Counted from the stretch's first letter, positions 24,401 through 32,728 are shown. The stretch: DNA of 64,000 nucleotides from Aquabacterium lacunae (GCF_004310865.1 NZ_SIXI01000002.1:496001-560000); one strand, 5' to 3'. The notes: a model not told the origin generated them from the sequence alone. Translations and numbers: made by a program.

Positions 24401-24849
24401 AGGCTGAGGTCTTGCCAGGTGCGGCTGCAGCGGGTGTGCGCCAGCAGGGCCACCCAGGGGCGCACCACCAGGGTGTAGCGGGCAAAGCCGCCGTCTGATT
24501 CTTGCGCGATGGCTTCGGTGACATAACCGCTGCGGCGGGTGTCGCTGCCGTCGGCCAGGCGCGTGACCAGGGTGACGGGTCGCGCATACAGGGCTTCGAG
24601 CGGCAAGGCCGCATCACGGCTCAGGGTGTGCAGGTGCAGGGTGTAAGGCTGCGAGAGGTCATCGACCAGCACAAAGCCTTCGACCATCAAGTCAGCCAGG
24701 GGGCCTGCGGACTGCCCCGGCGTGTCGAACGTTTCGAGCGTGTACAGCCGCGTGTGCGAATGCCATTGCTGCAGCAAGGCCTCGATGGCCTGTGGCACTG
24801 CCTGAGACAGCGCCGTGGCCAGCGTGCCTGACACCATGGAAGATGCCAT
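21427..24849 (-). CDS. vgrG: Type VI secretion spike protein VgrG with C-terminal extension
   Basis: A 1140-residue VgrG, the trimeric spike that tips the Hcp tube. The N-terminal two thirds carry the gp27/gp5-like core, including the OB-fold segment with G-Q-E-V-L-V-G-F-L-G-Q-D-I-D-R-P-V-V-V-G-S. The DUF2345 region follows, ending in repeats such as G-T-L-E-I-K-T-A-N-G-V and K-I-T-V-K-A-G-K-K. About 150 further residues form an extension with a beta-sandwich-like stretch (K-D-E-A-G-K-I-L-A-S-G-V-V-G-P-D-G), of a type that recruits effectors in other systems. GC content is like the core genome, unlike the downstream genes. No other T6SS structural gene is in the window, so this is an orphan vgrG. 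Confidence 0.93.
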   Translation of the reverse strand: MASSMVSGTLATALSQAVPQAIEALLQQWHSHTRLYTLETFDTPGQSAGPLADLMVEGFVLVDDLSQPYTLHLHTLSRDAALPLEALYARPVTLVTRLADGSDTRRSGYVTEAIAQESDGGFARYTLVVRPWVALLAHTRCSRTWQDLSLIDIVDDVLADHAGIAAWRWDDDVPQHVAQGLFARNQGQRAHCTQYRESDFDFIQRLLAEEGIGWRVEEDASAPGGHRMVFFVSSRQQPQDDSSQAQGGIRFHRASSQEIDDAIQALGSWREMQAIHTTVLGWDYKAHAAITADAPSAVSWGGPEAQSLQTWLSSYDPTGCFLFSNTDEARFAATRLQEAREARLKTWLGRGTVRTLRPGRWCSVTQSTLDTLQAFEALQKALAEDAAAEGAATQGSGEREFFCTHVHSVGINNLPRELNEHLARHLGADIQAVLHDTFEAVQHQRATPDLALPQLVQQAERSGFAMQFQAVRRNVPWRPVLLDETGWRLRPRPTAPGPQTAIVVGPDGSTQAQGEQELYTDALGRIKVQFHWQAAAHAPQRANTAHSCWLRVAQRSAGAGMGQVHLPRIGQEVLVGFLGQDIDRPVVVGSLYNGRGESGVPRTPGGEPASPERSALAASTDHQPASQLNLVGSGSGGNSPAWHGAAAGEAALEHPAQNNAAALSGVKSKEFGGTGHNQLVFDDTPAQQRLQLHTTQAQTWLQMGHLLHQADNHRGSFRGEGFELRTDAWGAVRAAQGLLLSTYALRNGPGQTPEPAGDNAPGLALARQAQQLAAAFQQAARTHQTVGLASAAGSSRAGQCSLSEQRAPAEALSHSLAGMVNASSLPEACTDAASQATATTPGKVPHMAHPHVALVGKAGVGLSAGQDLHISSQDTTVVASGQDTHWAVGGQARVHTAQAIGLLAGAMQPGDQAAGKGLSLIAAQGPIDLQAQAGPAQVAAKGTLEIKTANGVVNIAAAKKVVLAVSGGASITIEGGSFTAQCPGKITVKAGKKSMVGGGSMGHVFPNFEPVGFGVHHSLRFAPAGSDAMAEDLGWVGKAFSIKDEAGKILASGVVGPDGRLPRVETSGAEKLTLTIGSNRVQVTEILKPSADDEFLDELHTSAEHDPYLEKLTASDPVEGDFLAPAILAKIMGRPGDVDE

Positions 24850-24948
24850 GTGGTCCCTGAGTGAGTCTTTGATTGGAAGACCGCATCATAGGGAGTTGGC
24901 TCGCTGGCCTCGGCCCCCATTGCTGGGGATGCTGAAACAAGTTGTTAA

Positions 24949-25872
24949 TCAGGCTTTGAGGGCCTGACGCAGTGCCGTCTTGAGCTGCTCGCCGATCTCG
25001 GGCTTGCCTGCGAAGGGGTCGGTGGGGTTGCGGGCCTGCACCACATCTTCCAGGCGGGTCTGCACCATGCCCAGGGCCTGCGGGTGGGTGTACAGGTAGA
25101 ACTGGCCCTGGGCCACGCCCTCGTACACGATGCGGGCCACATCGGCGGCCGTGACCTTGCCCGAGCTCACGGCCTTGTTCACCATGGCCTGCGCGATCAT
25201 CTGGCTGGGGGTGACACGCGTGTCGCCCTTCATGTCGTCGGGGCGGTTGCGGTGCGACTGGCTGATGCCGGTGGGCACGAAGTACGGGCACAGCACCGAG
25301 GCGCGCACCTGGTCGGACACCAGCACCAGATCCTGGTAAAGCGTTTCCGACAGGCTGACCACAGCGTGCTTGGTCACGTTGTACACACCCATGTTGGGCG
25401 CGTTGAGCAGGCCCGCCATCGAGGCCACGTTCACGATGTGGCCTCGCCATTGCGGGTCGGCCTGGGCCGCGGCCAGCATCAGGGGCGTGAAGATGCGCAC
25501 GCCATGGGCCACCCCCATGAGGTTCACGCCCAGCACCCATTCCCAGTCTTTCTGGGTGTGTTCCCAGATCAGGCCACCGGCGCCCACGCCGGCGTTGTTG
25601 ACCACCAGGTGCGGTGCGCCGAAGCGCTCCATACACAGGTCGGCCAGGGCCTGCACGTCTTCGCTGCGTGACACGTCGCCGCGCAGAGCCGCCACCTTGG
25701 CGCCGTGCCCTTTCAGCTCGACCACCGCGGCGTCGAGTGCGTCGGCCTGCACATCGGTCAGCACCAGGTTCAGGCCACGCTGCGCGCCCAGGCGGGCCAG
25801 TTCAAGACCGAAGCCGCTGCCCGCCCCGGTGATCACGGCCGTGTGTCCACGGCCCAGTTCAATGCCTTGCAT
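24949..25872 (-). CDS. SDR-family NAD(P)-dependent oxidoreductase
   Basis: A 307-residue short-chain dehydrogenase. The cofactor motif T-G-A-G-S-G-F-G is at about residues 15-22, the N-N-A-G-V-G structural motif near 92, and the catalytic Ser in V-N-V-A-S-M-A-G with Y-N-V-T-K completing the tetrad. Length is somewhat above the 250-residue classical size. It is the last gene of a six-gene minus-strand unit running from the acyl-CoA dehydrogenase at 30416; spacing to the MDR gene is 18 bp. Its likely job is oxidation or reduction of a hydroxy/keto intermediate in acyl metabolism; the exact substrate is not deducible. Confidence 0.9.
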   Translation of the reverse strand: MQGIELGRGHTAVITGAGSGFGLELARLGAQRGLNLVLTDVQADALDAAVVELKGHGAKVAALRGDVSRSEDVQALADLCMERFGAPHLVVNNAGVGAGGLIWEHTQKDWEWVLGVNLMGVAHGVRIFTPLMLAAAQADPQWRGHIVNVASMAGLLNAPNMGVYNVTKHAVVSLSETLYQDLVLVSDQVRASVLCPYFVPTGISQSHRNRPDDMKGDTRVTPSQMIAQAMVNKAVSSGKVTAADVARIVYEGVAQGQFYLYTHPQALGMVQTRLEDVVQARNPTDPFAGKPEIGEQLKTALRQALKA

Positions 25873-25890
25873 CGCTGTTCTCCCTTGGGG

Positions 25891-26919
25891 TTACACCAGC
25901 TTGACCAGCTGCTTGCCGAAGTTGCGGCCCTTGAGCAGGCCCAGGAAGGCCTCGGGCGCACTGGCAATGCCCTGCGCCACCGACTCGCGGAACTTCATGC
26001 GGCCTGTGGCCACCATGCCCCCCAGTTCCTGCATCGCTTCGGGCCACACCTCGGGGTGTTCGCTCACGATGAAGCCTTCCACCTTCAGGCGGTTGACCAG
26101 GATCAGCGCGGGGTTCTGCAGGGGCGTGGGCTCGCCGTTGTAGCCGGCGATCATGCCGCAGATGGCCACGCGGCCGAAGGCGTTCATGCGCAGCAGCACC
26201 GAGTCGAGGATCATGCCGCCCACGTTCTCGAAGTAGCCGTCGATGCCGTTGGGCGTGGCTTCTTTCAGGGCCTTGTAGAAGGACCTGGCATCGGCATGGG
26301 CCTTGTAGTCGATGCAGGCGTCAAAGCCCAGTTCGTTGACCACGTAGGCGCACTTGTCTGCACCACCGGCCACGCCCACCACGCGACAGCCGCGGGCCTT
26401 GGCCAGCTGGCCCACCACACTGCCCACGGCACCGCTGGCCGCGCTGACCACCACGGTTTCACCGGCCTTGGGCTGGATGATCTTGATCAGGCCGTAGAAG
26501 GCCGTCACGCCGGGCATGCCCACCGAGCCCAGGTAGGCCGACATCGGCACGCGCGAGGTGTCGACCTTGCTGAGCGCCCCGCGCTGGGTGGCATCGACCA
26601 CGCTGTACTCTTGCCAGCCACCCAGGCCCACCACGTGGTCGCCCACGGCGAACCTGGCGTGCTTGCTGGCCACCACCTCGCCCACGGTGCCGCCGATCAT
26701 GACCTGGCCCAGGGGCTGGGGTTCGGCGTAGCTCTTGCTGTCGTTCATGCGGCCGCGCATGTACGGGTCAAGCGACAGGTAATGGTGGCGCACCAGCACC
26801 TGGCCGTCGGCCAAGGCGTCGGCAGCGGGCACGGGGGTGCTCACCAGCTTGAAGTTGGACACGCTGGCTTCGCCCTGGGGGCGGTTGTCCAGCAGGATCT
26901 GTTGGTTCATCAGGGTCAT
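25891..26919 (-). CDS. NADP-dependent MDR-family reductase (CurA-like)
   Basis: A 342-residue medium-chain reductase of the CurA/leukotriene-B4 12-hydroxydehydrogenase type. Typical features are L-S-L-D-P-Y-M-R-G-R-M near residue 52, G-Q-V-M-I-G-G-T-V-G-E-V and the nucleotide-binding S-A-A-S-G-A-V-G-S-V-V-G-Q-L-A-K at about 153-168. No zinc-binding cysteines are present, as expected for the family. The Met at 26919 is used because GGAG lies 7 bp before it; a start 12 bp upstream lacks this. It probably saturates an enone or enal using NADPH, downstream of the hotdog thioesterase in the same operon. Confidence 0.88.
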   Translation of the reverse strand: MTLMNQQILLDNRPQGEASVSNFKLVSTPVPAADALADGQVLVRHHYLSLDPYMRGRMNDSKSYAEPQPLGQVMIGGTVGEVVASKHARFAVGDHVVGLGGWQEYSVVDATQRGALSKVDTSRVPMSAYLGSVGMPGVTAFYGLIKIIQPKAGETVVVSAASGAVGSVVGQLAKARGCRVVGVAGGADKCAYVVNELGFDACIDYKAHADARSFYKALKEATPNGIDGYFENVGGMILDSVLLRMNAFGRVAICGMIAGYNGEPTPLQNPALILVNRLKVEGFIVSEHPEVWPEAMQELGGMVATGRMKFRESVAQGIASAPEAFLGLLKGRNFGKQLVKLV

Positions 26920-26940
26920 GTCAGACTCCATGTGAAAGAT

Positions 26941-27396
26941 TCAGAGGGTTGATCGGGGCTTGGCCGCCGGGCGCGCTTCGCGGCCGGAGATGGGCAAGGC
27001 CCGCAGGAACTTGAAGGTGGCGGTGGCATGGGCACACAGCTGGCCCTGGGCATCGAGCACACGGCCCTCGGTGAAGGCCATCTTCGCGGTGGCTTGCAGC
27101 ACGCTGCCGCGCACCACCAGCCGGCCCAGGCCGGGCCGCATGAAGCTGGTCTTCATCTCGAGGGTGACCAGGCCAGGTCCGCCGTCGGGCAGGTGCTTGT
27201 GCGGGCTGCGGGCCGCGTGCGCCATGGCCACGTCCAGCAGCGACATCAGCACGCCGCCGTGGGCCACGCCGAACGAGTTGGTGTGCACGTCGTCGCGCAC
27301 GTCCAGCGTGATCTCGGCCTGCCCGTCGTCGTAGAACTGCAGCTCGCAGCCCAGTTGCTCGACGAACGGGATGTGCACGGCGAAAGGGATGGCCAT
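26941..27396 (-). CDS. PaaI-type hotdog thioesterase
   Basis: A 151-residue hotdog-fold acyl-CoA thioesterase of the PaaI/YdiI type. The active-site helix reads F-G-V-A-H-G-G-V-L-M-S-L-L-D-V-A-M (about residues 41-57), with the acidic residue that polarises the thioester carbonyl in the D of L-L-D. The family hydrolyses CoA thioesters of aryl or short-chain acids. It sits 2 bp downstream of an SDR gene and 21 bp upstream of the MDR reductase, so it is almost certainly in the same transcript; it may release CoA from a dead-end intermediate. Length is normal. Confidence 0.88.
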   Translation of the reverse strand: MAIPFAVHIPFVEQLGCELQFYDDGQAEITLDVRDDVHTNSFGVAHGGVLMSLLDVAMAHAARSPHKHLPDGGPGLVTLEMKTSFMRPGLGRLVVRGSVLQATAKMAFTEGRVLDAQGQLCAHATATFKFLRALPISGREARPAAKPRSTL

Positions 27397-27398
27397 GC

Positions 27399-28196
27399 TC
27401 AGCCGCCCACCAGGGCGCTCACGCCACCATCGACCGCCATGATCTGGCCGGTGATGTGCTTGCCCGCATCCGAGGCAAACAGCAGGGTCAGGCCCTTGAG
27501 GTCTTCGTCGTCGCCCAGGCGCTGCAGCGGGGCATGGGCCGCCATCTTGTCTTCACCCACGGCCGACAGCAGGCCCGCCGTCATCTTGCTGGGGAAGAAA
27601 CCGGGCGCAATGGCGTTCACGTTGATGCCGTGGCGGCCCCACTCACAAGCGAGTGCGCGGGTGAAGTTCACCACCGCGCCCTTGCTGGTGTTGTAGGCGA
27701 TGGTCTGCATGAAGGCAGGGTTGCCGCCCAGCCCCGCGATGCTGGCCACGTTGATGACGCGGCCGGTGCGGCGCGGGATCATGCTGCGCTTGCCCAGGGC
27801 CTGCGCCAGCAGGAAGTAGCCGCGCACGTTCAGGTTGAGCACCTTGTCCCAGGCTTCCAGCGGGTGGTCTTCGGCGGGGGCACCCCAGGTGGCGCCGGCG
27901 TTGTTGACCAGGATGTCGATGTCGCCAGCCAGGGCCAGGGCTTCGCTGGCCAGGCGGCTGATGTCGTCAGGCTGGCCCGCGTCGGCGGCGATGAAACTGG
28001 CGTCGATGCCGGCGGCCTTGAGGCTGGCCACAGCTTCTTGCAGGTCAGAGGCCTTGCGTGAGCTGACGATGACCCGTGCGCCGGCCTCGCCCAGCGCATG
28101 GGCCATCTGCAGGCCCAGGCCGCGCGAACCGCCCGTGACCAGTGCGGTGCGCCCGCTCAGGTCGAAGAGTTGCTGAATGCGTCGAGAGGAACTCAT
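27399..28196 (-). CDS. SDR-family oxidoreductase
   Basis: A 265-residue classical short-chain dehydrogenase. Motifs: T-G-G-S-R-G-L-G at about residues 21-28 for the cofactor, N-N-A-G-A-T-W near 100, the catalytic N-V-A-S-I-A-G and Y-N-T-S-K-G-A-V near 155-170, and P-G-F-F-P-S-K-M. The S-R pair after T-G-G and the S-S-R-K after the second beta strand favour NADP(H). The sequence resembles gluconate 5-dehydrogenase or 3-oxoacyl reductases found in beta-oxidation clusters. It lies between the Dabb-domain gene and the thioesterase. Substrate not determinable by eye. Confidence 0.9.
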   Translation of the reverse strand: MSSSRRIQQLFDLSGRTALVTGGSRGLGLQMAHALGEAGARVIVSSRKASDLQEAVASLKAAGIDASFIAADAGQPDDISRLASEALALAGDIDILVNNAGATWGAPAEDHPLEAWDKVLNLNVRGYFLLAQALGKRSMIPRRTGRVINVASIAGLGGNPAFMQTIAYNTSKGAVVNFTRALACEWGRHGINVNAIAPGFFPSKMTAGLLSAVGEDKMAAHAPLQRLGDDEDLKGLTLLFASDAGKHITGQIMAVDGGVSALVGG

Positions 28197-28241
28197 GGAA
28201 ACGTCCTTGTCAGGTGTCCTGTGGAAAGGCCCGAGGCGACC

Positions 28242-28523
28242 TCAGACCCAGTAATCGACGACATGGCGGGAGGCCGCCATCTCGCGGATCTGCGCCACCA
28301 CCTGCTGGTGATGCGGGTGGGGCGCGTACGCGGCCAGGGCGGCCGCATCGGTGAACGTGGAGACCAGCACCACGTCGCAATTGGCTTCGAGCCCGTCGGT
28401 CTTGATGCCGACGTCGAATTCGTGCATGCCAGGCACCAGGCCCTTGCAGGTGTCCAGCAGAGCCTTGACCTTGGGCGCATTCGCAGGGTCCTTGAGGGTG
28501 AACATCACGATGTGTCGCAGCAT
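28242..28523 (-). CDS. Dabb-family (stress-responsive A/B barrel) protein
   Basis: A 93-residue single-domain protein of the dimeric alpha-beta barrel (Dabb) family. It begins M-L-R-H-I-V-M-F-T-L-K and contains G-M-H-E-F-D-V-G-I, V-L-V-S-T-F-T-D and Y-A-P-H-P-H-H-Q-Q-V, the usual pattern. Members range from polyketide cyclases to stress-induced proteins of unknown activity. Here it is embedded in the acyl-CoA operon, 18 bp after the acyl-CoA dehydrogenase and 45 bp before the SDR gene, so an enzymatic or accessory role in the same pathway is plausible. Confidence 0.88.
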   Translation of the reverse strand: MLRHIVMFTLKDPANAPKVKALLDTCKGLVPGMHEFDVGIKTDGLEANCDVVLVSTFTDAAALAAYAPHPHHQQVVAQIREMAASRHVVDYWV

Positions 28524-28541
28524 GTCGAACGCTTTCGGAAA

Positions 28542-30416
28542 TCAGAACCAGTCGGCCTGCGCCTGGGCGCAGGTCATGTCGCGGCGCGAGACCACGCCCA
28601 GCCAGGCGTCGATCTTGGGCAGCTCGTACGAGAAGAAGTAATCACAGGCCGCCAGCTTGCCCTTCAGGAAGCCCGGGCCCAGGGGCGAAGCGCACCAGTG
28701 GCCGCCTTGCTGCGCCGCCTTGGCCGCCAGCGCCAGCTCCAGCCACACCCAGGCCAGCACCGTGTGCCCGAAGGCCTGCATGTAGCAGGTGGCGTTGGCC
28801 AGGGCTTCGTCGGGCTGGTTCGTGGCCCAGGCGGCCTTGGTGGTGGCGCCCACTTTCTGCAGGGCACCGGCCAGGGCATTGGCGTGCACGGCCAGGCCTT
28901 CGACCTGCCCGGCCTGCTGCACGGTCTGGCTGATGCGCTCGGCCAGCACGCTCAAAGCCTTGCCGCCGTTCATCACGACCTTGCGGCCCAGCAGGTCCAG
29001 ACCCTGGATGCCATGGGTGCCTTCGTGGATCATGTTCAGGCGGTTGTCGCGCCAGTACTGCTCGACCGGGAAATCACGCGTGTAGCCGTAGCCGCCATGG
29101 ATCTGGATGGCCAGCGAGTTGGCCTCTTGCGCCCATTCGCTGGGCCAGCTCTTGGCAATGGGCGTGAGCAACTCCAGCAGCAGGCCGGCTTTCTCGGCCT
29201 GCTCGGGGGTGCCGGTCTGTTCGTCGTCGATCAGCTGGGCACACAGCAGGCCCAGGCCCAGGCCACCTTCCACGATGGCCTTTTGCGCCATCAGCATGCG
29301 CTTGACGTCGGCGTGTTCCACGATGGGCACTTGCGGGCGCGAGGCGTCTTTGCCGGCGGCGCTGGCATGACGGCCCTGCGGGCGTTGCTGCGCATAGGCC
29401 AGCGAGGCTTCGTAGCCGGCGTAGCCCAGCATGGTCGCACCCAGGCCCACACCGGTGCGGGCCTCGTTCATCAGCGTGAACATGCACTTGAGGCCTTCGC
29501 CTGGCTTGCCAATCAGGTAGCCCACGGCACCGGCCTGCCCGTTGACGGGGAACTTGCCTTCACCAAAGTTCAGCAGGGTGTTGACCGTGCCGCGGTAGCC
29601 GCACTTGTGGTTCAGGCCGGCCAGGGCCACATCGTTGCGGGTGGCCGTGATGGTGCCGTCAGGCTTGACCAGCTTGCGCGGCACGATGAACAGCGAGATG
29701 CCTTTCACGCCAGGAATGGTCTTGCCATCGGGCCCCGGGATCTTGGCCAGCACCAGATGCACGATGTTCTCGCCCATCTCGTGCTCGCCGCCCGAGATCC
29801 ACATCTTGTTGCCCGTGAGGCGGTGGCGTGGGCCCAGCGGGTCGTCGGCCCAGGACAAGCCACTGCCGTCACCCGCCACATCAGGCACGGCCTTGGTGGC
29901 GATGTCGGACAGGCTGGAGCCGGCTTGCGGCTCACTCAGGCACATGGTGCCGAAGGTGCGGCCCTCCAGCCCGGGCTTGGCGAACACCTCGATCTGGCGC
30001 GGCGTGCCGTGGGCCACGATGGTGTTGGCGTTGCCCCGCGTCAGCATGGGGTAAGCCGCCAGGGCAATCGAGGCCTTGTAGAAAAAGCTCATCGACGCAA
30101 TCTCGACCACGGTGGGCAGCTGCATGCCGCCCAGTTCGGCGTCTTTGCTGGCCGCCATGAGGCCGGCCTCGCTGAAGGCCTGCAAGGCCCTGGGCGTGAC
30201 CTCGGGCAAGGTCACGGCATGGCCGTCGAACTCGGGCTCGTGCGTGTCGACCAGGCGGTTGTGGGGGGCGAACTGCTCGGTGGCCAGCTTCTCGCTGAGG
30301 TCGAGCACGGCCTCGAAGGTTTCGCGGCTGTGTTCGGCGTGGCGCTCGCGCTGGCACAGCTGTTCGGCGTTCAGCCAGTCATGGAGCAGGAAGTCAACGG
30401 TGGCGCGGTGGCTCAT
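28542..30416 (-). CDS. Acyl-CoA dehydrogenase with C-terminal extension (DmdC-like)
   Basis: A 624-residue FAD-dependent acyl-CoA dehydrogenase, first gene of the operon. The core includes M-C-L-S-E-P-Q-A-G-S-S-L-S-D at about residues 160-173, the flavin-contacting W-I-S-G-type segment (K-M-W-I-S-G-G-E-H), and the Q-I-H-G-G-Y-G-Y-T-R-D-F region after which the extra C-terminal helical domain follows. The size and extension place it with DmdC/3-methylmercaptopropionyl-CoA dehydrogenase-like enzymes. The start at 30416 matches the family's usual N-terminus (a Met 22 codons further upstream is also open). The natural acyl chain is not known; the neighbouring ligase and FadB-like enzyme suggest fatty or methylthio-acid oxidation. 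Confidence 0.9.
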   Translation of the reverse strand: MSHRATVDFLLHDWLNAEQLCQRERHAEHSRETFEAVLDLSEKLATEQFAPHNRLVDTHEPEFDGHAVTLPEVTPRALQAFSEAGLMAASKDAELGGMQLPTVVEIASMSFFYKASIALAAYPMLTRGNANTIVAHGTPRQIEVFAKPGLEGRTFGTMCLSEPQAGSSLSDIATKAVPDVAGDGSGLSWADDPLGPRHRLTGNKMWISGGEHEMGENIVHLVLAKIPGPDGKTIPGVKGISLFIVPRKLVKPDGTITATRNDVALAGLNHKCGYRGTVNTLLNFGEGKFPVNGQAGAVGYLIGKPGEGLKCMFTLMNEARTGVGLGATMLGYAGYEASLAYAQQRPQGRHASAAGKDASRPQVPIVEHADVKRMLMAQKAIVEGGLGLGLLCAQLIDDEQTGTPEQAEKAGLLLELLTPIAKSWPSEWAQEANSLAIQIHGGYGYTRDFPVEQYWRDNRLNMIHEGTHGIQGLDLLGRKVVMNGGKALSVLAERISQTVQQAGQVEGLAVHANALAGALQKVGATTKAAWATNQPDEALANATCYMQAFGHTVLAWVWLELALAAKAAQQGGHWCASPLGPGFLKGKLAACDYFFSYELPKIDAWLGVVSRRDMTCAQAQADWF

Positions 30417-30501
30417 GTGCGTGCTTTCAGGTCGGGGTCCGTCCTGCTGTGGCTGGGGGCCAGCCACGATGGCGCAGTGCATGCCAAGTCATGCAGGGGT
30501 C

Positions 30502-30538
30502 AAAGAAAAGGGCCTGCAGCCTTGGGTTCTGCAGGCCC
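30502..30538 (-). terminator. Intrinsic terminator after the FadB-like gene
   Basis: On the minus strand a 10-bp perfect stem GGGCCTGCAG/CTGCAGGCCC with a nine-base loop is followed by TTTTCTTT. It lies 28 bp after the stop of the FadB-like gene and separates it from the acyl-CoA dehydrogenase operon. Confidence 0.88.
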
Positions 30539-30565
30539 TGCGGGCTCACCGGGTGCGCAGGCGCA

Positions 30566-32668
30566 TCAGGCGGCGTTGTTGAAGGTCTTGCCCTCGGCGG
30601 CCAGCTTGGCCAGCACCGGGGCGGGTTGCCAGAAGCTGGCGTCGTCACGGGGGTTCTTCGCGTAAGCGGCCATCTGCTCGACCACCTTGCCCAGGCCCAG
30701 CATGTCGGCGTACAGCATGGGGCCACCGCGGAACAGCGGGAAACCATAGCCGGTCAGGTAGACCATGTCGATGTCGGAAGCCTTCGAGGCAATGCCCTCT
30801 TCCAGGATGTGGGCGCCTTCGTTGACCAGCGCCAGGATCAGGCGGCCCACGATCTCTTCGTCAGAGATCTGGCGCGGTGTGATGCCCAGGCTTTCGCGGT
30901 GCTTGACCAGCATCTCTTCGACCACGGCCGAAGGCACAGGCTCTCGCTTGCCAGCTTCGTAGTCGTACCAGCCTGCGCCGGTCTTCTGGCCGAAGCGGCC
31001 CAGCTCGCACAGCTTGTCGGCCGTGGCGCTGTAGCGCATGTTGGGCTTTTCCTGGTAGCGGCGCTTGCGGATGGCCCAGCCAATGTCGTTGCCGGCCAGG
31101 TCGCCCATGCGGAACGGGCCCATGGCCATGCCCCATTTTTCAACGGCCTTGTCCACCTGTTGCGGCGTGCAGCCTTCGTCCAGCAGGAAGCCGGCCTGGC
31201 GGCTGTATTGCTCGATCATGCGGTTGCCGATGAAGCCATCGCACACGCCCGACACCACGGCGACCTTCTTGATCTTCTTGGCCACGGCCATCACGGTGGC
31301 CATGACGTCCTTGGCGGTGTGCTTGCTGCGCACCACTTCCAGCAGGCGCATCACGTTGGCCGGGCTGAAGAAGTGCAGGCCCACCACATCGGCGGGGCGC
31401 TTCGTGACTTCAGCGATCTTGTCCACATCCAGCGTGGAAGTGTTCGAGGCCAGGATGGCACCGGGTTTCATCACGCTGTCGAGCTGGGTGAACACCTGCG
31501 ACTTGACGCCCATGTCTTCGAACACGGCCTCGATCACCATGTCGGCCTGGGCGATGTCGTCGTAGCTCAGGGTGGTGGTGAGCAGGGCCATGCGGGCGTC
31601 GAGCTTGTCTTGCGACAGCTTGCCCTTGGCCACCTGGGCTTCGTAGTTCTTGCGGATGATGCCCACGCCGCGGTCCACGGCTTCCTGCTTCATCTCGAGG
31701 ATGGTGACGGGGATGCCCGCGTTCAGGAAGTTCATGGTGATGCCGCCACCCATGGTGCCGGCGCCGATCACGGCCACTTTCTCGATCTTGCGCAGCGGCG
31801 TGTCGGCCGGCACATCGGGGATCTTGCTGGCAGCACGCTCGCCAAAGAAGGCATGGCGCAGGGCGCGGGCCTGGTCGGAGGTGACCAGCTTTTCAAACAC
31901 CTCGCGCTCGAAGGCGATGCCGGCATTCAGGTCGAGCTTCGTGGCGGCTTCCACGCAATCGACGCAGCGCTGCGGCGCTTCCAGGTTGCGGCGGGTCTTG
32001 GCCAGCTCGGCGCGGGCCTTGTTGAAGGCCTCGGCATCGGCCGGGGCGGCCACGCTCAGGTCACGCACCGAAGGCAGGGGGCGCACGGCGGCCACGTCCT
32101 TGGCGAAGGCCAGGGCGCCAGCCAGCAGGTCACCCTCGACCAGGCGATCGAACAGCTTCTGGCCTGGGGCCTTGGCCAGCTTGTCGCTGGGCACCGAGGC
32201 ACCGGTGGTGATCATCTGCAGGGCGGCATCCACACCCAGCACGCGGGGCAGTCGCTGCGTGCCACCCGCGCCCGGCACGATGCCGATGTTCACTTCGGGC
32301 AACGCGATCTGGGCGCCCGGGGCCACCACGCGGTAGTGGCAGCCCAGGGCCAGCTCCAGCCCACCGCCCATGGCCACACCATGGATGGCCGCCACCACGG
32401 GCTTGCCCGATTGCTCGACCTGCTCGATGACCACATGCAGGTTGGGTTCGGCACCGGCCTTGGGCGAGCCGAACTCGCGGATGTCGGCGCCGCCGCAGAA
32501 CACCTTGCCCGAGCCGATGATGACGATGGCGCTGACGGCGGCATCGGCGTTGGCCTTGGCAATGCCGTCCACGATGCCGGCGCGGGTGCTCTGACCCAGG
32601 CCATTGACGGGCGGGTTGTCGAGGGCGATGACGGCCACGCCGTCGGTCACGTTGTAGGTGGTGCTCAT
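30566..32668 (-). CDS. fadB: Bifunctional enoyl-CoA hydratase / 3-hydroxyacyl-CoA dehydrogenase (FadB/FadJ-like)
   Basis: A 700-residue multifunctional beta-oxidation protein. The N-terminal crotonase domain holds G-S-G-K-V-F-C-G-G-A-D-I and the oxyanion-hole A-I-H-G-V-A-M-G-G-G-L-E-L-A-L, and I-G-I-V-P-G-A-G-G-T-Q-R. The central NAD-binding domain starts V-A-V-I-G-A-G-T-M-G-G-G-I near residue 303, followed by the two 3-hydroxyacyl-CoA dehydrogenase C-terminal domains (F-F-S-P-A-N-V-M-R-L-L-E-V-V). The Met at 32668 is preferred over one 30 bp upstream because it fits the crotonase start. It is a single-gene unit bounded by terminators on both sides. The specific letter (fadB or fadJ) cannot be settled. 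Confidence 0.92.
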   Translation of the reverse strand: MSTTYNVTDGVAVIALDNPPVNGLGQSTRAGIVDGIAKANADAAVSAIVIIGSGKVFCGGADIREFGSPKAGAEPNLHVVIEQVEQSGKPVVAAIHGVAMGGGLELALGCHYRVVAPGAQIALPEVNIGIVPGAGGTQRLPRVLGVDAALQMITTGASVPSDKLAKAPGQKLFDRLVEGDLLAGALAFAKDVAAVRPLPSVRDLSVAAPADAEAFNKARAELAKTRRNLEAPQRCVDCVEAATKLDLNAGIAFEREVFEKLVTSDQARALRHAFFGERAASKIPDVPADTPLRKIEKVAVIGAGTMGGGITMNFLNAGIPVTILEMKQEAVDRGVGIIRKNYEAQVAKGKLSQDKLDARMALLTTTLSYDDIAQADMVIEAVFEDMGVKSQVFTQLDSVMKPGAILASNTSTLDVDKIAEVTKRPADVVGLHFFSPANVMRLLEVVRSKHTAKDVMATVMAVAKKIKKVAVVSGVCDGFIGNRMIEQYSRQAGFLLDEGCTPQQVDKAVEKWGMAMGPFRMGDLAGNDIGWAIRKRRYQEKPNMRYSATADKLCELGRFGQKTGAGWYDYEAGKREPVPSAVVEEMLVKHRESLGITPRQISDEEIVGRLILALVNEGAHILEEGIASKASDIDMVYLTGYGFPLFRGGPMLYADMLGLGKVVEQMAAYAKNPRDDASFWQPAPVLAKLAAEGKTFNNAA

Positions 32669-32728
32669 ACCGAATTCAGTCGTCGAGGGTTGGACCAATG
32701 AATCTGAAAAGAATCATTGTACGAATTG

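Noticed and set aside
30502-30538. Small RNA gene suggested by the strong hairpin
   Set aside because: Position 28 bp after a stop codon with a T tract explains it as a terminator.
28098-30665. 855-codon plus-strand open frame
   Set aside because: Antisense to the Dabb and acyl-CoA dehydrogenase genes; Gly/His/Gln-rich composition without domains.
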